This document shows, piece by piece, positions 14,467-23,860 of a stretch of DNA of 36,338 nt (positions are counted from its first letter, which is position 1; every line of letters starts with the position of its first letter). A model generated the notes under the pieces. It did not search any database. It had not been told where the DNA came from and saw only the letters and a program-made list of their open reading frames with translations. The position numbers were made by a program, and so were the translations under genes. The DNA lies in the IMG/VR virus record IMGVR_UViG_3300050343_000022, positions 1 to 36,338 of that record; one strand, given 5' to 3'. This stretch comes from a virus.

Positions 14467-15113
14467 TGAACTACTTAGATTTAGTTAATGACGTACTAAT
14501 AAGACTTAGAGAAGACGAGGTAACTGCTACAACAGATACTCCGTACTCTAAACTTATCGGTAAGTTTGTTAACGATGCTAAAAGATTTGTAGAAGATTCG
14601 TATCAGTGGAATGCTTTGTCTGAAACGTTGACGGTTACTACTGCTAATGATTTGTTTAACTATGTTATGACAGGATCAGGACAACGATTTAAAGTCATTG
14701 ATGTTATTAATAGTGAGGACAATTTTTTCTTAGAGTATATGCCTTTTAGCCAGATGAATAATTTGTTTCTTAATCAGACACCACAAAAAGGTTCTCCATA
14801 CTACTATAACTTTAATGGTGTTGATGCTAATAACGACACTCAAGTCGATATCTTTCCTATTCCTGATGGGGTTTACAATGTGTTCTTTAACATTTATAAA
14901 CCACAAGAACCTCTAAGTGCTGGAGCAGACGTACTTAAAGTTCCTTCAGAGCCTGTACTTAAATATGCTTATGCAATGGCTGTAGCAGAACGAGGTGAGG
15001 ACGGTGGACTAGCGGCACAAGAAGCTACTGCAATGGCTGACTTGTCTTTAGCAGATCATATAGCTATTGAGAATGGTAGATACAGTGACGAATACGTCTG
15101 GCATCAAGTCTAA
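14466..15113 (+). CDS. Tail tubular protein A (gp11-like)
   Basis: This 215-aa protein matches the T7 gp11 adaptor family that joins portal to nozzle. Typical features are MNYLDLVNDVLIRLREDEV at the start, FVNDAKRFVEDSYQWNAL near residue 32 and the FNIYKPQEPL stretch near residue 140. The length is close to gp11 (196 aa). It is coupled to tail-tube B downstream through TAATG. Confidence 0.85.
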   Translation: MNYLDLVNDVLIRLREDEVTATTDTPYSKLIGKFVNDAKRFVEDSYQWNALSETLTVTTANDLFNYVMTGSGQRFKVIDVINSEDNFFLEYMPFSQMNNLFLNQTPQKGSPYYYNFNGVDANNDTQVDIFPIPDGVYNVFFNIYKPQEPLSAGADVLKVPSEPVLKYAYAMAVAERGEDGGLAAQEATAMADLSLADHIAIENGRYSDEYVWHQV

Positions 15114-16735
15114 TGGCTGGTCGATTACAATCATCAACAATATCAGCACCAGGCTTTTTAGGTGTTAATACACAAGAGAGCAGTGTTGATCTTGCATCAG
15201 GCTATGCACTAGAAGCATACAACTGTGTCATAGATAAGTTTGGTCGTATCGGTGCTAGACGAGGTTGGCAGAAAGTAAACAGTTCTACTAACTCTGATTT
15301 ATTAGCAAACGACATTGAGTTTATTTATAACATACCTGAGACAGATGTAACGCTATGCGCAGGTAATAATTTAATACTATCCAAAGCTAGTGGTGCAAGT
15401 ACATTAGTTACTGAAGTAAACACAACAGTAGCTGATGCAGCAGGAACAGGTACAACAGCATATAGCATCACAGGTAACGATTGGATGGGTGCTAGTATTG
15501 TGTTTGGTGAAGGACCGGATATCAGTCCTCATGCTTACTTGGCACAGGCAGGACACTTACCGTTAGTCTATCACAAACTAGGAGCTAGTCATGCACACAC
15601 AGGTGCTTATGGTTTTAACTTACTTAGCGATGCTGGCTCAGTACCTACCACCTACGCTTCTCCTAGTGATTTTAAGCCTAATGTAGTTATAGGCGCATAT
15701 GGTAGAACATGGTGGGCAGACATTGTTAATGATGAACAAACACTTTACTTTAGTGCGTTACTAGATGGTACTAATCTTGCAACAGGTGACTCAGGTTATT
15801 TGTCATTGATTGATGTGTTTCCTAACGGAGACGAGATAGTAGGACTAGCAGCACACAACGGTTTCTTAATTATATTTGGTAGAAGAAACATTGCTGTTTA
15901 CGCTAACCCTATTGATGTTACTCGATTAGAGTTAGTAGATCTAGTAGCTAACGTAGGATGTATTGCTAGAGATAGTATTGTCAACACAGGTACGGATGTT
16001 ATGTTCTTGTCTGACACAGGTGTAAGAAGTATTGCTCGTGTTATTCAAGAAAAGTCAGCACCTATAAACGACATATCGTTTAATGTCAGAGATGACTTAG
16101 TATCTTTTGTAGAATCTCAAGGTACTAACACAATAAAGATTAAAGCAGCTTACTATCCTAAAGATGCTTTTTATATTTTAACACTGCCTTTATCTAAGTA
16201 TGTATTTTGTTTTGATTTGCGAGGTAGACTACAGAATGGTGCAGCAAGGGTTACTATCTGGGATAGCATTGAACCCACCGCCTTACATGTCACTTATACA
16301 GGCGATCTTCTTCTAGGTAAAGAAGGTTACTTAGGTAAATACACTGGTCATTTAGATGACACAGAAACCTATAAAATGAAATACTTTACTAATCATTTTG
16401 ATTTAGGTAGTCCTACAACATTAAAGTTTTTAAAGAAAGGAAACTTTACAGTTGTTGGTGGTATTGGTCAGAACGTAGTTATTAAATATGGATTTGATTA
16501 TGTTAGTTCTTATCGAGACATAAGAAAAACATTAAAGGCAGGTACTGTTACTGAATACAACATTGATGAATACAGTATCGGTGAGTATACAAACGGTCTT
16601 GCATTAGAAGAAGTTAAGTCTAACTTAGCAGGTTCTGGTTCTATTATTCAACTAGGATTTGAAGCAGACATTAATCAGAATCCTTTATCAATACAAAAGA
16701 TAGATGTTTATGTTAAAGCAGGTAAAACAATTTAA
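15113..16735 (+). CDS. Tail tubular protein B / nozzle (gp12-like)
   Basis: This 540-aa protein fits the podoviral nozzle that closes the short tail. The N-terminus (GFLGVNTQESSVDLASGYALEA near residue 14, IGARRGWQKV near 45) is the signature seen in this family. A central beta-propeller-like part follows (FLIIFGRRNIAVY near 245). It is shorter than T7 gp12 (794 aa), as in other small podoviruses. It follows tail-tube A with an overlapping start. Confidence 0.83.
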   Translation: MAGRLQSSTISAPGFLGVNTQESSVDLASGYALEAYNCVIDKFGRIGARRGWQKVNSSTNSDLLANDIEFIYNIPETDVTLCAGNNLILSKASGASTLVTEVNTTVADAAGTGTTAYSITGNDWMGASIVFGEGPDISPHAYLAQAGHLPLVYHKLGASHAHTGAYGFNLLSDAGSVPTTYASPSDFKPNVVIGAYGRTWWADIVNDEQTLYFSALLDGTNLATGDSGYLSLIDVFPNGDEIVGLAAHNGFLIIFGRRNIAVYANPIDVTRLELVDLVANVGCIARDSIVNTGTDVMFLSDTGVRSIARVIQEKSAPINDISFNVRDDLVSFVESQGTNTIKIKAAYYPKDAFYILTLPLSKYVFCFDLRGRLQNGAARVTIWDSIEPTALHVTYTGDLLLGKEGYLGKYTGHLDDTETYKMKYFTNHFDLGSPTTLKFLKKGNFTVVGGIGQNVVIKYGFDYVSSYRDIRKTLKAGTVTEYNIDEYSIGEYTNGLALEEVKSNLAGSGSIIQLGFEADINQNPLSIQKIDVYVKAGKTI

Positions 16736-16744
16736 GGAATAAGA

Positions 16745-17179
16745 ATGTCATCGTATAGTAAATCTACAAATTTTACAACTAAAGATGGATTAACTTCTGG
16801 AGATCCAGGTAAACTTATTAAAGGATCAGAAGTAGATGCAGAACTTATTGCTGTTGAAGCTGCTGTTAATTCTAAAGCAGATCTTGACGGTCCTGCTTTA
16901 ACTGGAGTACCTTCAGCACCTACAGCTTCTGCAGGAACTAATAGCACACAGATTGCTAGTACAGCTTTTGTAACTACTGCGGTAACAAATGCTACAGGTT
17001 CTCTTGGAACTTTATCTACTCAAGACGCTAACGCAGTAGCTATAACAGGAGGTACTCTTACAGGTACTACAGTTAACGGTATTACCGTAGGCTCTAATGG
17101 CTCAGGAACTAAAACGATATCAACTGCTAGTCCTAGTGGTGGGTCTGATGGGGACATTTGGTATAAAGTTGCATCATGA
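16745..17179 (+). CDS. Tail fibre-like attachment protein
   Basis: This 144-aa protein has a short N-terminal anchor (FTTKDGLTSGDPGKLIKGSEV) and the phage fibre signature TGVPSAPTASAGTNSTQIAS followed by AFVTTAV. This motif usually lies in collar or fibre shafts. AAGGAATAAG precedes the ATG. It is coupled to the next Gly-rich protein by ATGA, and the pair probably makes one fibre. Confidence 0.75.
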   Translation: MSSYSKSTNFTTKDGLTSGDPGKLIKGSEVDAELIAVEAAVNSKADLDGPALTGVPSAPTASAGTNSTQIASTAFVTTAVTNATGSLGTLSTQDANAVAITGGTLTGTTVNGITVGSNGSGTKTISTASPSGGSDGDIWYKVAS

Positions 17180-17802
17180 GATTATCTGTTAAACATTCAG
17201 GTACTATCAAAGATCCTAATGAACTTTATGTTAAGGATGCAGGTACTTGGAAAACAGTTACTAATCTTTATGTGAATGATGCTGGTGTTTGGAAGCAAGT
17301 ATTCCCACCTACAGGTACTCAAGAATATACTACAGCAGGTACTTACTCATTTGTAGTTCCTCAAGGTATTTTTAGTTTAAGTTTAGATAAGATGTCTGGT
17401 GGAGGAGGTGGTGGTCCATCTGGTTATCATTCAGGTGACTGCCACTCAGGTGTTCCTGGTAATGCAGGTACTGCTTACACAACTGCTCAATCTTTTTCTG
17501 TAACGCCTGGAGAAACACTAACAGTGGTTATAGGTGCAGGTGGTATAGGTGGTTGTTGCTGGGCATTTCAAGCACCACAAAGAATAGGTACTAATGGAGC
17601 AGCAACTGAAATTAAAAGAGGCTCAACTGTTTTGTACACAAGATCAGGTGGCAGCAGAGGAGTTGGTTACTACTATAGTGGTTCAGACTTTGTAACACCA
17701 GGATTAACCAACGGAACTGGTTACGGAACAGGCGGATATGGCGGTAGCTGTACAGGAAACGGTGGTAATGCTTTAGCTGGAGGGGCTAAGTTATCATGGT
17801 AA
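17176..17802 (+). CDS. Glycine-rich tail tip / adhesin-like protein
   Basis: This 208-aa protein has two N-terminal repeats (ELYVKDAGTWKTV and NLYVNDAGVWKQV) and then a C-terminal half full of Gly runs (GGGGGGPSG, GAGGIGG, GTGGYGG), with several Cys. Glycine-rich loops of this kind form host-contact tips in other phage adhesins. It is encoded with the fibre anchor upstream, so it is a good candidate for a receptor-binding tip. Confidence 0.75.
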   Translation: MRLSVKHSGTIKDPNELYVKDAGTWKTVTNLYVNDAGVWKQVFPPTGTQEYTTAGTYSFVVPQGIFSLSLDKMSGGGGGGPSGYHSGDCHSGVPGNAGTAYTTAQSFSVTPGETLTVVIGAGGIGGCCWAFQAPQRIGTNGAATEIKRGSTVLYTRSGGSRGVGYYYSGSDFVTPGLTNGTGYGTGGYGGSCTGNGGNALAGGAKLSW

Positions 17803-17804
17803 TA

Positions 17805-17960
17805 ATGCCTAAACTCACAGATAAAGAAACAGAAAGCAGACGTAAAGAAATATGTAATTCTTGTGAAAAAAGTAAACTAGGTGTATGCACCAAATGTGGT
17901 TGTGTACTTAAATTAAAAGTTAAATTTGAACAGAATGAATGTCCGTTAAATAAATGGTGA
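17805..17960 (+). CDS. 51-aa four-Cys zinc-finger-like protein
   Basis: The ORF encodes MPKLTDKETESRRKEICNSC with a C-x2-C pair, then CTKCGC and a final ECPLNKW. The pattern is like DUF6171-type small zinc proteins found in phages. Its last seven bases overlap the start of the next gene. Function is unknown; it may bind metal or a virion protein. Confidence 0.68.
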   Translation: MPKLTDKETESRRKEICNSCEKSKLGVCTKCGCVLKLKVKFEQNECPLNKW

Positions 17961-18250
17961 CAGAACAGGATATTAAAAGATATTTAGAAAAGTCTAAAGA
18001 CAAAAACATAGAAACAGAAAATCTAATAGAGAACGAACATGGTTTCATGTCTTGGACAACTTGGGAAGATTACTTAGTAGCTATTCAAGTTTATGGCGAT
18101 GGTGATTACTGGAATCAAGAGTTAAATAAATTAGCTAAAGAACTAGGATATGAGAAGATTATGATGGCTACTAAAAGAAACTACAAAGGTTTTGAAAGAA
18201 AGTTCGGGTTTAAATTAACAGGATATGTCTTAGAGAGAAGGGTACAGTAA
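17954..18250 (+). CDS. Short GNAT-like acetyltransferase-fold protein
   Basis: This 98-aa protein resembles the C-terminal part of GNAT acetyltransferases: a helix, LNKLAKELGYEKIMMATKRN, then YKGFERKFGFKLTGYVLERRV, the usual last strands. It is too short for a full GNAT domain, so activity is doubtful. GNAT-like proteins occur before internal-virion genes in related phages, as I recall. It overlaps both neighbours. Confidence 0.6.
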   Translation: MVTEQDIKRYLEKSKDKNIETENLIENEHGFMSWTTWEDYLVAIQVYGDGDYWNQELNKLAKELGYEKIMMATKRNYKGFERKFGFKLTGYVLERRVQ

Positions 18251-19224
18251 TGGGTAAAGTTGTCGGTGGGATAGTAGGGGCAGCAGGTAGCTATCTAGGA
18301 GCTAAAAAAATTGCCGATGCTCAGGGCAAGCAAGGAGCTTTACAACAAGCCGCTGGTGAAAGGGCGGCAAATATGGCATCCTTTAAACCTGTTGCTATGA
18401 TATCTACTCCACTTGGAGGAACAACAGGAACAGGCGGCTACACAGTATCTCCTGAAGTAGCTAATGTACAAGGACAGCTAGTAGATCAGCTTGGGATTAG
18501 TATGGGCCAAGCTCAACGAGCCGCCGAGATGCAGCCGCAGTATGAGCAAGCTGCTCAAGGTTTGTTTACTATGGGTCAGAGTGCTATTCCTGGTGCAACT
18601 TTTGATGATACTGTTACTAACATACTTAATAAAAGATTTGAAGCTAGACAACCTTTTGAAGAAGAGCAGATACAACAATTAGCAAGAACAGGTTTTGGCA
18701 GGGGTTCTGCTGGTCTTAGGGTAGGTGGCGGCAATCCAATGCTGGATGAGTATTTAGCTCAAAGAGACGAAAGAGTCTTTGAAGATGAGCAAGCAGCTAT
18801 TCAAGAAGCTATGCAACGTATTAAGTTTGGTCAAGGTTTATTTGGTGGTGCTGCTCAGACACAAGGACTTGGATATGACTTACAGACTGCTTCTTTGAAG
18901 CCAACCTTAGGCTACTTACAAGCAACTCAAGCAGCGTCTGACCCAGCAAGGCAGTTATACCTGGATTCATTAAAAGAAGCACAGTTAAGGACTGGTGCAG
19001 GTATGAACCAAGCTCGTTCGTACATGGCAGGTGCTATACCTTCTGCTGCATCTTATGGAATGCAAGGAAACGTAAGAGGAGCGGCCCTTTCAGGACTAAC
19101 TGAAAGTCTTGGTACAGGATTATCAGGTATGAAATTTCCAACCATGAATGGAAGCCCTAATAACACAGGTTTATTTAATAATTATAATCAGTTTTTACCT
19201 GACTTTACATTTGGACAAGGATAG
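18250..19224 (+). CDS. Internal virion / DNA ejection protein (probable)
   Basis: This 324-aa protein has a small hydrophobic Gly/Ala N-terminus (VVGGIVGAAGSYLGAKKIADAQ), then long Gln/Ala-rich helices and Gly-rich links. That make-up and its place after the tail genes match the T7 gp14-type ejection protein, which enters the host envelope with the DNA. Many alternating helices and few cysteines are seen. Sequence similarity to gp14 itself is not evident by eye. Confidence 0.62.
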   Translation: MGKVVGGIVGAAGSYLGAKKIADAQGKQGALQQAAGERAANMASFKPVAMISTPLGGTTGTGGYTVSPEVANVQGQLVDQLGISMGQAQRAAEMQPQYEQAAQGLFTMGQSAIPGATFDDTVTNILNKRFEARQPFEEEQIQQLARTGFGRGSAGLRVGGGNPMLDEYLAQRDERVFEDEQAAIQEAMQRIKFGQGLFGGAAQTQGLGYDLQTASLKPTLGYLQATQAASDPARQLYLDSLKEAQLRTGAGMNQARSYMAGAIPSAASYGMQGNVRGAALSGLTESLGTGLSGMKFPTMNGSPNNTGLFNNYNQFLPDFTFGQG

Positions 19225-19233
19225 GAGATAAAT

Positions 19234-20274
19234 ATGGCTCAACAACAAATGTCTTTATTTGGTCCTACTCCTGATGAAGTAAGAGCAGCAAGACTAGAAC
19301 AACAACGACAACAAGGCGAAGACAGATTTGCTGCAAATATCGCAGCATTTAAAGGAGATCTTCCTGGCGTTGCTACAGGATACGCACTAGGTGGTAACGT
19401 AGGTAGAGGACTAACACAAGCCGCTAGAGGTCTTTTTGGTCAGGAAGTTGAAGATCCTTTACTTGAGAAATCAATTGTAATGGATTCTATTACTAAAGAG
19501 TTTGAAGGTCTTGATTTTAACGATCCTGGGACTCTTCAAAAAGTTGCTGGAAGACTTCAGGAAGCTGGTTTGTATAACGAAGCTATGAACGTGTTTGATA
19601 GGTCTTTAGCTATCTCAACTAAGATGGCTGAGTTAGGGGCTAAGACTAAGAAAAAATATAACAGTTTAAGTCTAAACGACATAACAAAAATAACGTCTCT
19701 CGCTGAAAACGTAGAAATGACTCAAGAATTTTTAGATACTTGGGACGATGTTTTTGTAAACCCTATGCATATGTTAGTGCCTAAAGGTGGTGACATACAA
19801 AAATGGCTTGTTGACACTGTTAATATAGGAACTCCAGAAGCTCAAGCAAGGGCCAACTGGTGGAGAAACTACCAAAGTAAAAAGAACAAAGTTAGAAATG
19901 CATTGTTTGGAGGTGCTTTAACGCCTACAGAAAAAGAAGAATTTGAAAAAGCTGATATTGACTTAAACATAAGAAATCCTGAAACAATTAAATCTAATTT
20001 AAGAAGACAAGCAGACCTTGCTAATAAAGGGTGGGCTAGGCTTACTAAAGCCTTAGAGATAGCAGGATATGATCCCACTATAGTTAACAGTTTAACTGGA
20101 AACGCTTTAGATTTAGCGTTAAAAGATCAAAGAGTAACTGATGCTTTAGAAGAACAAACTAAAAAAGAATCAGAATTTTCAACACAGGGACCGTTAAAAA
20201 CAGGATACGGTTTTGAAAAAGGAAAACAAACTGGTATTAAACCTATCTTTTCTGATAGTTACGAAAATTTTTAA
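19234..20274 (+). CDS. Probable internal virion protein
   Basis: This 346-aa protein begins MAQQQMSLFGPTPDEVRAARLEQQRQQ, a charged Gln-rich start like other ejection proteins, and is mostly helical. It has a membrane-neutral, Lys/Glu-rich character and no catalytic motif that I recognise. It occupies the gp15 position between the gp14-like gene and a longer protein. AGGAG lies upstream of its ATG. Confidence 0.58.
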   Translation: MAQQQMSLFGPTPDEVRAARLEQQRQQGEDRFAANIAAFKGDLPGVATGYALGGNVGRGLTQAARGLFGQEVEDPLLEKSIVMDSITKEFEGLDFNDPGTLQKVAGRLQEAGLYNEAMNVFDRSLAISTKMAELGAKTKKKYNSLSLNDITKITSLAENVEMTQEFLDTWDDVFVNPMHMLVPKGGDIQKWLVDTVNIGTPEAQARANWWRNYQSKKNKVRNALFGGALTPTEKEEFEKADIDLNIRNPETIKSNLRRQADLANKGWARLTKALEIAGYDPTIVNSLTGNALDLALKDQRVTDALEEQTKKESEFSTQGPLKTGYGFEKGKQTGIKPIFSDSYENF

Positions 20275-20286
20275 ATAGGAAATAAA

Positions 20287-21993
20287 ATGGCAAAGAGTTG
20301 GCAATCAGTAGATGGGCTTATAGAGATAAATGGTATTCCAGATTATGTGGATACTGATAGTTATGACTTTATGCAAAAAATCAGAAACAAATACCGCGAT
20401 AATAAAGTTGATGTTCCTAAACAATACCAAATAGATATAGGAGAAATCGGAGAAGGTTTCATGAGCAATGCTATTCCTTCTACTGTCCAACTAGGCCAAG
20501 ATTTAGCAACTGCTGTATTAAACCCTATTGACACAATGTCTAATATATTAGATGTTGGTAAAGGAACAGTCCAGTATCTTCTTCCTGACAAAGTTTTTGA
20601 AAGTGGTCTAATAGACAAAGATAAAGAATCCATCGAAAAAGCAAAAATGATGGGTAATTTTTATAAGAGTAGATACGGAAGTATTGAACTAGCAAAAGAA
20701 ACTTTTGCAAAAGACCCGGCTGCAGTTCTTGCTGATGCTTCTATGTTCTTAACAGGAGGTGCAGGTGCTTTAGCTAAAACTGGTCAGTTTGCTAAAACAT
20801 CAGGAGCAATTAGAAAAACAGGAGAGTTATTAGATCCTCTTGCATTAGCAGGATACGGTGTAAAAGGTCTAGCATATCCTGCTACAAAACTAGGAACTTT
20901 TTTACCTAAAATAGCAGCAGCTAGATTAAGTGGTACAGGCACTAAACCTTTTGAAGAAGCGTTTAAAGCAGGTGAGCAATATGGTAAATCAAAAAAAGGA
21001 AAAACAGGTAGGCAAAGGGCTGACTTTTGGAAATACTATAGTGGTGCTAAAAAACCTTTAACCATTGTAGATGAACTAAGAAGTGCTTTTAGTAAATTAA
21101 GTGATAGAAACAATGCCAAATGGGAAAAAGGTATTGAAGCCTTAAAAGAAAATAAAACGGTTCCTGATTATACAGCATTAGGACAGTCTTTAAACAAAAT
21201 CAATTCTGAGGTTATCGATCCTTCAAGTGGGTTTGTTGTAAACGCAGCAGTAGCTAAAACTTTAGAAGACACGCAAAAAATTATTAATGAGTTTGCAAAC
21301 AAACCGGAGTTACAAAATTTATACGGTTTTGAGTTATTAAGAAAAAGAATACAAGCAGACGTTAAAGATAGAATAAGTTATGATACTAAAGCCGGTAAGT
21401 CTCAGTCAAGAGCAGTAGATGAAGTTTTAAGCAGTATTAAACAAACAATATCTAAAGCAGAACCGTCATATGCAGATATGATTGGTAAGTATGCTGAAGC
21501 TAGTGCATTTATGGACGACTTTGCTTCTACACTAGGAGAGCTAACACCTGCTGGTAAGGCACAAGCGCTGAACAAATTCCTTGAAGGAATTAATAACCCA
21601 ACAGGAGATTTTTCTGTAACGTTAGGCATGATACAAGAGGCTGAGTTAATAAGTGGTAAAAACATCGAAGCTATGCTTTCTGGAGCTATCTTAAATAACG
21701 TAAATATTAACAATTTTAGTGGTAGAGGTCTTGTAGGATTAGGAGGTATTGGTCAAGTAGTACCTGGTACTCAAGCGGCTGGTATGCCTTTATCTATTCC
21801 AAAAGTTATAGGAGGTGTTTCTTACGGCGCTGGGCGTGTTAAAGGGGCAGCAGAAAAGATAAGACCAGAGGTAAGTACTAGAGGTTTGTTTAACGTAGGT
21901 GTACAGCCTACAAGAGCAGGAATAACAGATCCTACACCAACAACAGAAGAAGAGCTTAGACAGTTACTAATTAATAGACAATTAAATAGATAG
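20287..21993 (+). CDS. Probable large internal virion protein
   Basis: This 568-aa protein has an Ala/Gly-rich middle (near residues 150-215, FLTGGAGALAKTGQFAKTSG) that could touch membranes, flanked by helical charged parts. Its position corresponds to T7 gp16, but it is less than half that length and lacks any visible transglycosylase motif; the muralytic domain may instead be the separate gene at 22918. The C-terminus carries PTRAGITDPTPTTEEELRQ. No family is recognised. Confidence 0.55.
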   Translation: MAKSWQSVDGLIEINGIPDYVDTDSYDFMQKIRNKYRDNKVDVPKQYQIDIGEIGEGFMSNAIPSTVQLGQDLATAVLNPIDTMSNILDVGKGTVQYLLPDKVFESGLIDKDKESIEKAKMMGNFYKSRYGSIELAKETFAKDPAAVLADASMFLTGGAGALAKTGQFAKTSGAIRKTGELLDPLALAGYGVKGLAYPATKLGTFLPKIAAARLSGTGTKPFEEAFKAGEQYGKSKKGKTGRQRADFWKYYSGAKKPLTIVDELRSAFSKLSDRNNAKWEKGIEALKENKTVPDYTALGQSLNKINSEVIDPSSGFVVNAAVAKTLEDTQKIINEFANKPELQNLYGFELLRKRIQADVKDRISYDTKAGKSQSRAVDEVLSSIKQTISKAEPSYADMIGKYAEASAFMDDFASTLGELTPAGKAQALNKFLEGINNPTGDFSVTLGMIQEAELISGKNIEAMLSGAILNNVNINNFSGRGLVGLGGIGQVVPGTQAAGMPLSIPKVIGGVSYGAGRVKGAAEKIRPEVSTRGLFNVGVQPTRAGITDPTPTTEEELRQLLINRQLNR

Positions 21994-22001
21994 GGCAAGT
22001 A

Positions 22002-22904
22002 ATGGATATTTTAAAATCACTAGGTATAGGTCAAAAAAGTAGCTATCAGAAAGAAAGAGACGCAAGTCCTGTTTTGTCTGCAATGTTTGAAAGAAGACAG
22101 CCTACGCTTGAGGAAATTCGAGAACAAGAAAGACTGAATCGTGCAGCAGGTGTAACTTTCCCACGTTATCAAGGTAATATTTCTCTTAGTTCAGGAGAGA
22201 AACTAAGGAACATAGGTGGTCTTACTTATGTTGTTCCTGCTGATTCTCCTGCTGCCTCTATTAACACGACAGGTATTGATTTGTCTGCGGATATCCGTAT
22301 GCCTGATTCTCCTATTCCTCCTATGCCAGCGGATGGTATGGGTGGTTATAGTCAAGGCGGTGTGTTTAGTCCTCCTGCTGCACCTATGCGTGTTGAAAGA
22401 CCACCTGAGAGACCTGCTCCTTTTAATCCTGAACAGCAGATCGACGGTTCAGCTAACAGGATGCAAGACATAATACCTGTTAAACCTAATGTCTCAGGTA
22501 TGTTAGACAACTTAATAGAAAGAGAATTTGCTAGGGCTAAAGGTAGAGAGAACGCACCTAGTTTACCTTTACGACGATCTAACAGCATGCCTCAAGCTCG
22601 TTCTGTAATGCCACAACGAGGACCGGAAGACAACACAGGTCTATTCTACACTCTTCCTGACGCTACTATGCCTACAGGTGTAGGTGGGCAGCTTGAACCG
22701 CTTGTTCCTGATATGTTTGGAGGTCAGTTACCTATGCCTAGTCCAACTGAATATAACTCCGATCCTTTAGGCATTAATGATATACCGATACAGTCTAATC
22801 CTTTAGCGGAGTTACCTCTAGGTACAATGATTGACGAACAAGGAAACTTAGTTAATGCACAGACAGGTGCAATCATTACTCCTAACTATCAGCCTGATTA
22901 TTAA
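22002..22904 (+). CDS. Pro-rich structural protein, function unknown
   Basis: This 300-aa protein is rich in Pro, Met, Gly and Asn, with segments such as PDSPIPPMPADGMGGY and PPERPAPFNPEQQ; much of it is likely disordered. It sits between the ejection-type protein and the lysozyme gene. Such linkers may tether virion enzymes. No known domain was recognised. It ends 13 bases before the lysozyme start. Confidence 0.55.
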   Translation: MDILKSLGIGQKSSYQKERDASPVLSAMFERRQPTLEEIREQERLNRAAGVTFPRYQGNISLSSGEKLRNIGGLTYVVPADSPAASINTTGIDLSADIRMPDSPIPPMPADGMGGYSQGGVFSPPAAPMRVERPPERPAPFNPEQQIDGSANRMQDIIPVKPNVSGMLDNLIEREFARAKGRENAPSLPLRRSNSMPQARSVMPQRGPEDNTGLFYTLPDATMPTGVGGQLEPLVPDMFGGQLPMPSPTEYNSDPLGINDIPIQSNPLAELPLGTMIDEQGNLVNAQTGAIITPNYQPDY

Positions 22905-22917
22905 CGCAGGAGAAGTA

Positions 22918-23706
22918 ATGCCAAAGATAACAATACAACCTGGAAATACTTTGTTTCAAATAGCTAGAGGAACTGGATACACTCCAGAACAGTTAGCTGC
23001 TTACAATATGATAGAAGACCCTAATCAAATTAGAGTAGGTCAGGATATTTTTATTCCTTATTCACGACAAGAGTTTGAATCTTTTGCTGGTCCGATGACA
23101 CAACCTGTACAAGCGGCTACGACTGTTCAACCTACAGCAACACAACCTGTTGTTCAGACAAGTCAAGCGCAAGTTGTAGACACACTATCTCGTGAGGAAA
23201 AAGCATTATTAGATGCAATATCTTTTGCTGAGGGTACAACATCAAGTTATGGTACTTTATTCGGCGGTACAGTTTTACCGGAGCTAGAAAAAGGAAACTA
23301 CACTGTTGGACAAGTTATCGATATGTCAAAATCTAAGATGCTTCCTGACGGTATAACTAAAGCAGGATACGGGACGTATAAAGGTCAAGAATCAGGAGCT
23401 ACTGGGAAATATCAATTAATGGGTTTTGTATTAGAGGAAGAAGCAAAAAAACAAGGAATTGACTTAAATAAAAAGTTTACTCCTGAACTACAGGATAAGA
23501 TTATGATTGAAAGAATAAAAAGAAAAAGAAAAATAGATACAGACGATTTATCTAAAACAGGTTTAACACAAGATATTTTAGACAAGTTAGCTAAAGAGTT
23601 TGCATCTATACCTTATTCAAAAAAAGGTTTTAAGTCTTATTACGGTCAGCCAAATAAACAAGCTATAGACATTATAAAACACTATAACCAATCATTAAGT
23701 AGATAA
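22918..23706 (+). CDS. LysM plus lambda-R-like lysozyme/transglycosylase
   Basis: This 262-aa protein should cut peptidoglycan. An N-terminal LysM domain (residues 1-45, PGNTLFQIARGTGYTPEQLA) binds the wall. After a Gln/Thr/Val-rich linker, a C-terminal domain from about residue 95 shows ISFAEGT with the likely catalytic Glu, GATGKYQLM and FASIPYSKKGFKSYYGQ, parallel to the AEGT, GAGRYQL and ASLP elements of lambda R. The ATG at 22918 is chosen for its AGGAGAAG site; an earlier in-frame ATG lies inside the previous gene. It may be the endolysin or a virion enzyme for DNA entry. No signal peptide is present. Confidence 0.8.
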   Translation: MPKITIQPGNTLFQIARGTGYTPEQLAAYNMIEDPNQIRVGQDIFIPYSRQEFESFAGPMTQPVQAATTVQPTATQPVVQTSQAQVVDTLSREEKALLDAISFAEGTTSSYGTLFGGTVLPELEKGNYTVGQVIDMSKSKMLPDGITKAGYGTYKGQESGATGKYQLMGFVLEEEAKKQGIDLNKKFTPELQDKIMIERIKRKRKIDTDDLSKTGLTQDILDKLAKEFASIPYSKKGFKSYYGQPNKQAIDIIKHYNQSLSR

Positions 23707-23840
23707 TGGAAAACTTCATCGTCAACTTCTGGGAGATCATCTCTGGTCTTCTTATCGTAGTGTTCCTAGCAATAACTTGGAAGGCAGAGATCGGCGCGAG
23801 GATCTCAGTGTTAGAAGAGAAAGTACGCGCCTTGTTTGAT
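23706..23840 (+). CDS. Small holin-like membrane protein, probably frameshifted
   Basis: The ORF gives 44 aa: MENFIVNFWEIISGLLIVVF with a hydrophobic segment at about 8-25, then a heptad-like ARISVLEEK and a short out-of-frame end STRLV. If one A is skipped in the AAAA run at 820-823 of this kilobase (23820-23823), the frame continues as EKVRALFDLINSKKD and ends at 23865. That continuation extends the coiled coil and looks like the natural C-terminus. The gene follows the lysozyme with a TAATG overlap, which fits a holin. Either programmed frameshifting, a real mutation or a sequence error is possible. Confidence 0.6.
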
Positions 23841-23860
23841 CTCATTAATAGTAAGAAGGA

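Noticed and set aside
17889-17905. GCACCAAATGTGG inside the four-Cys protein gene as another NtrC-like site
   Set aside because: It lacks the second GTGC arm and is explained by the CTKCG codons.
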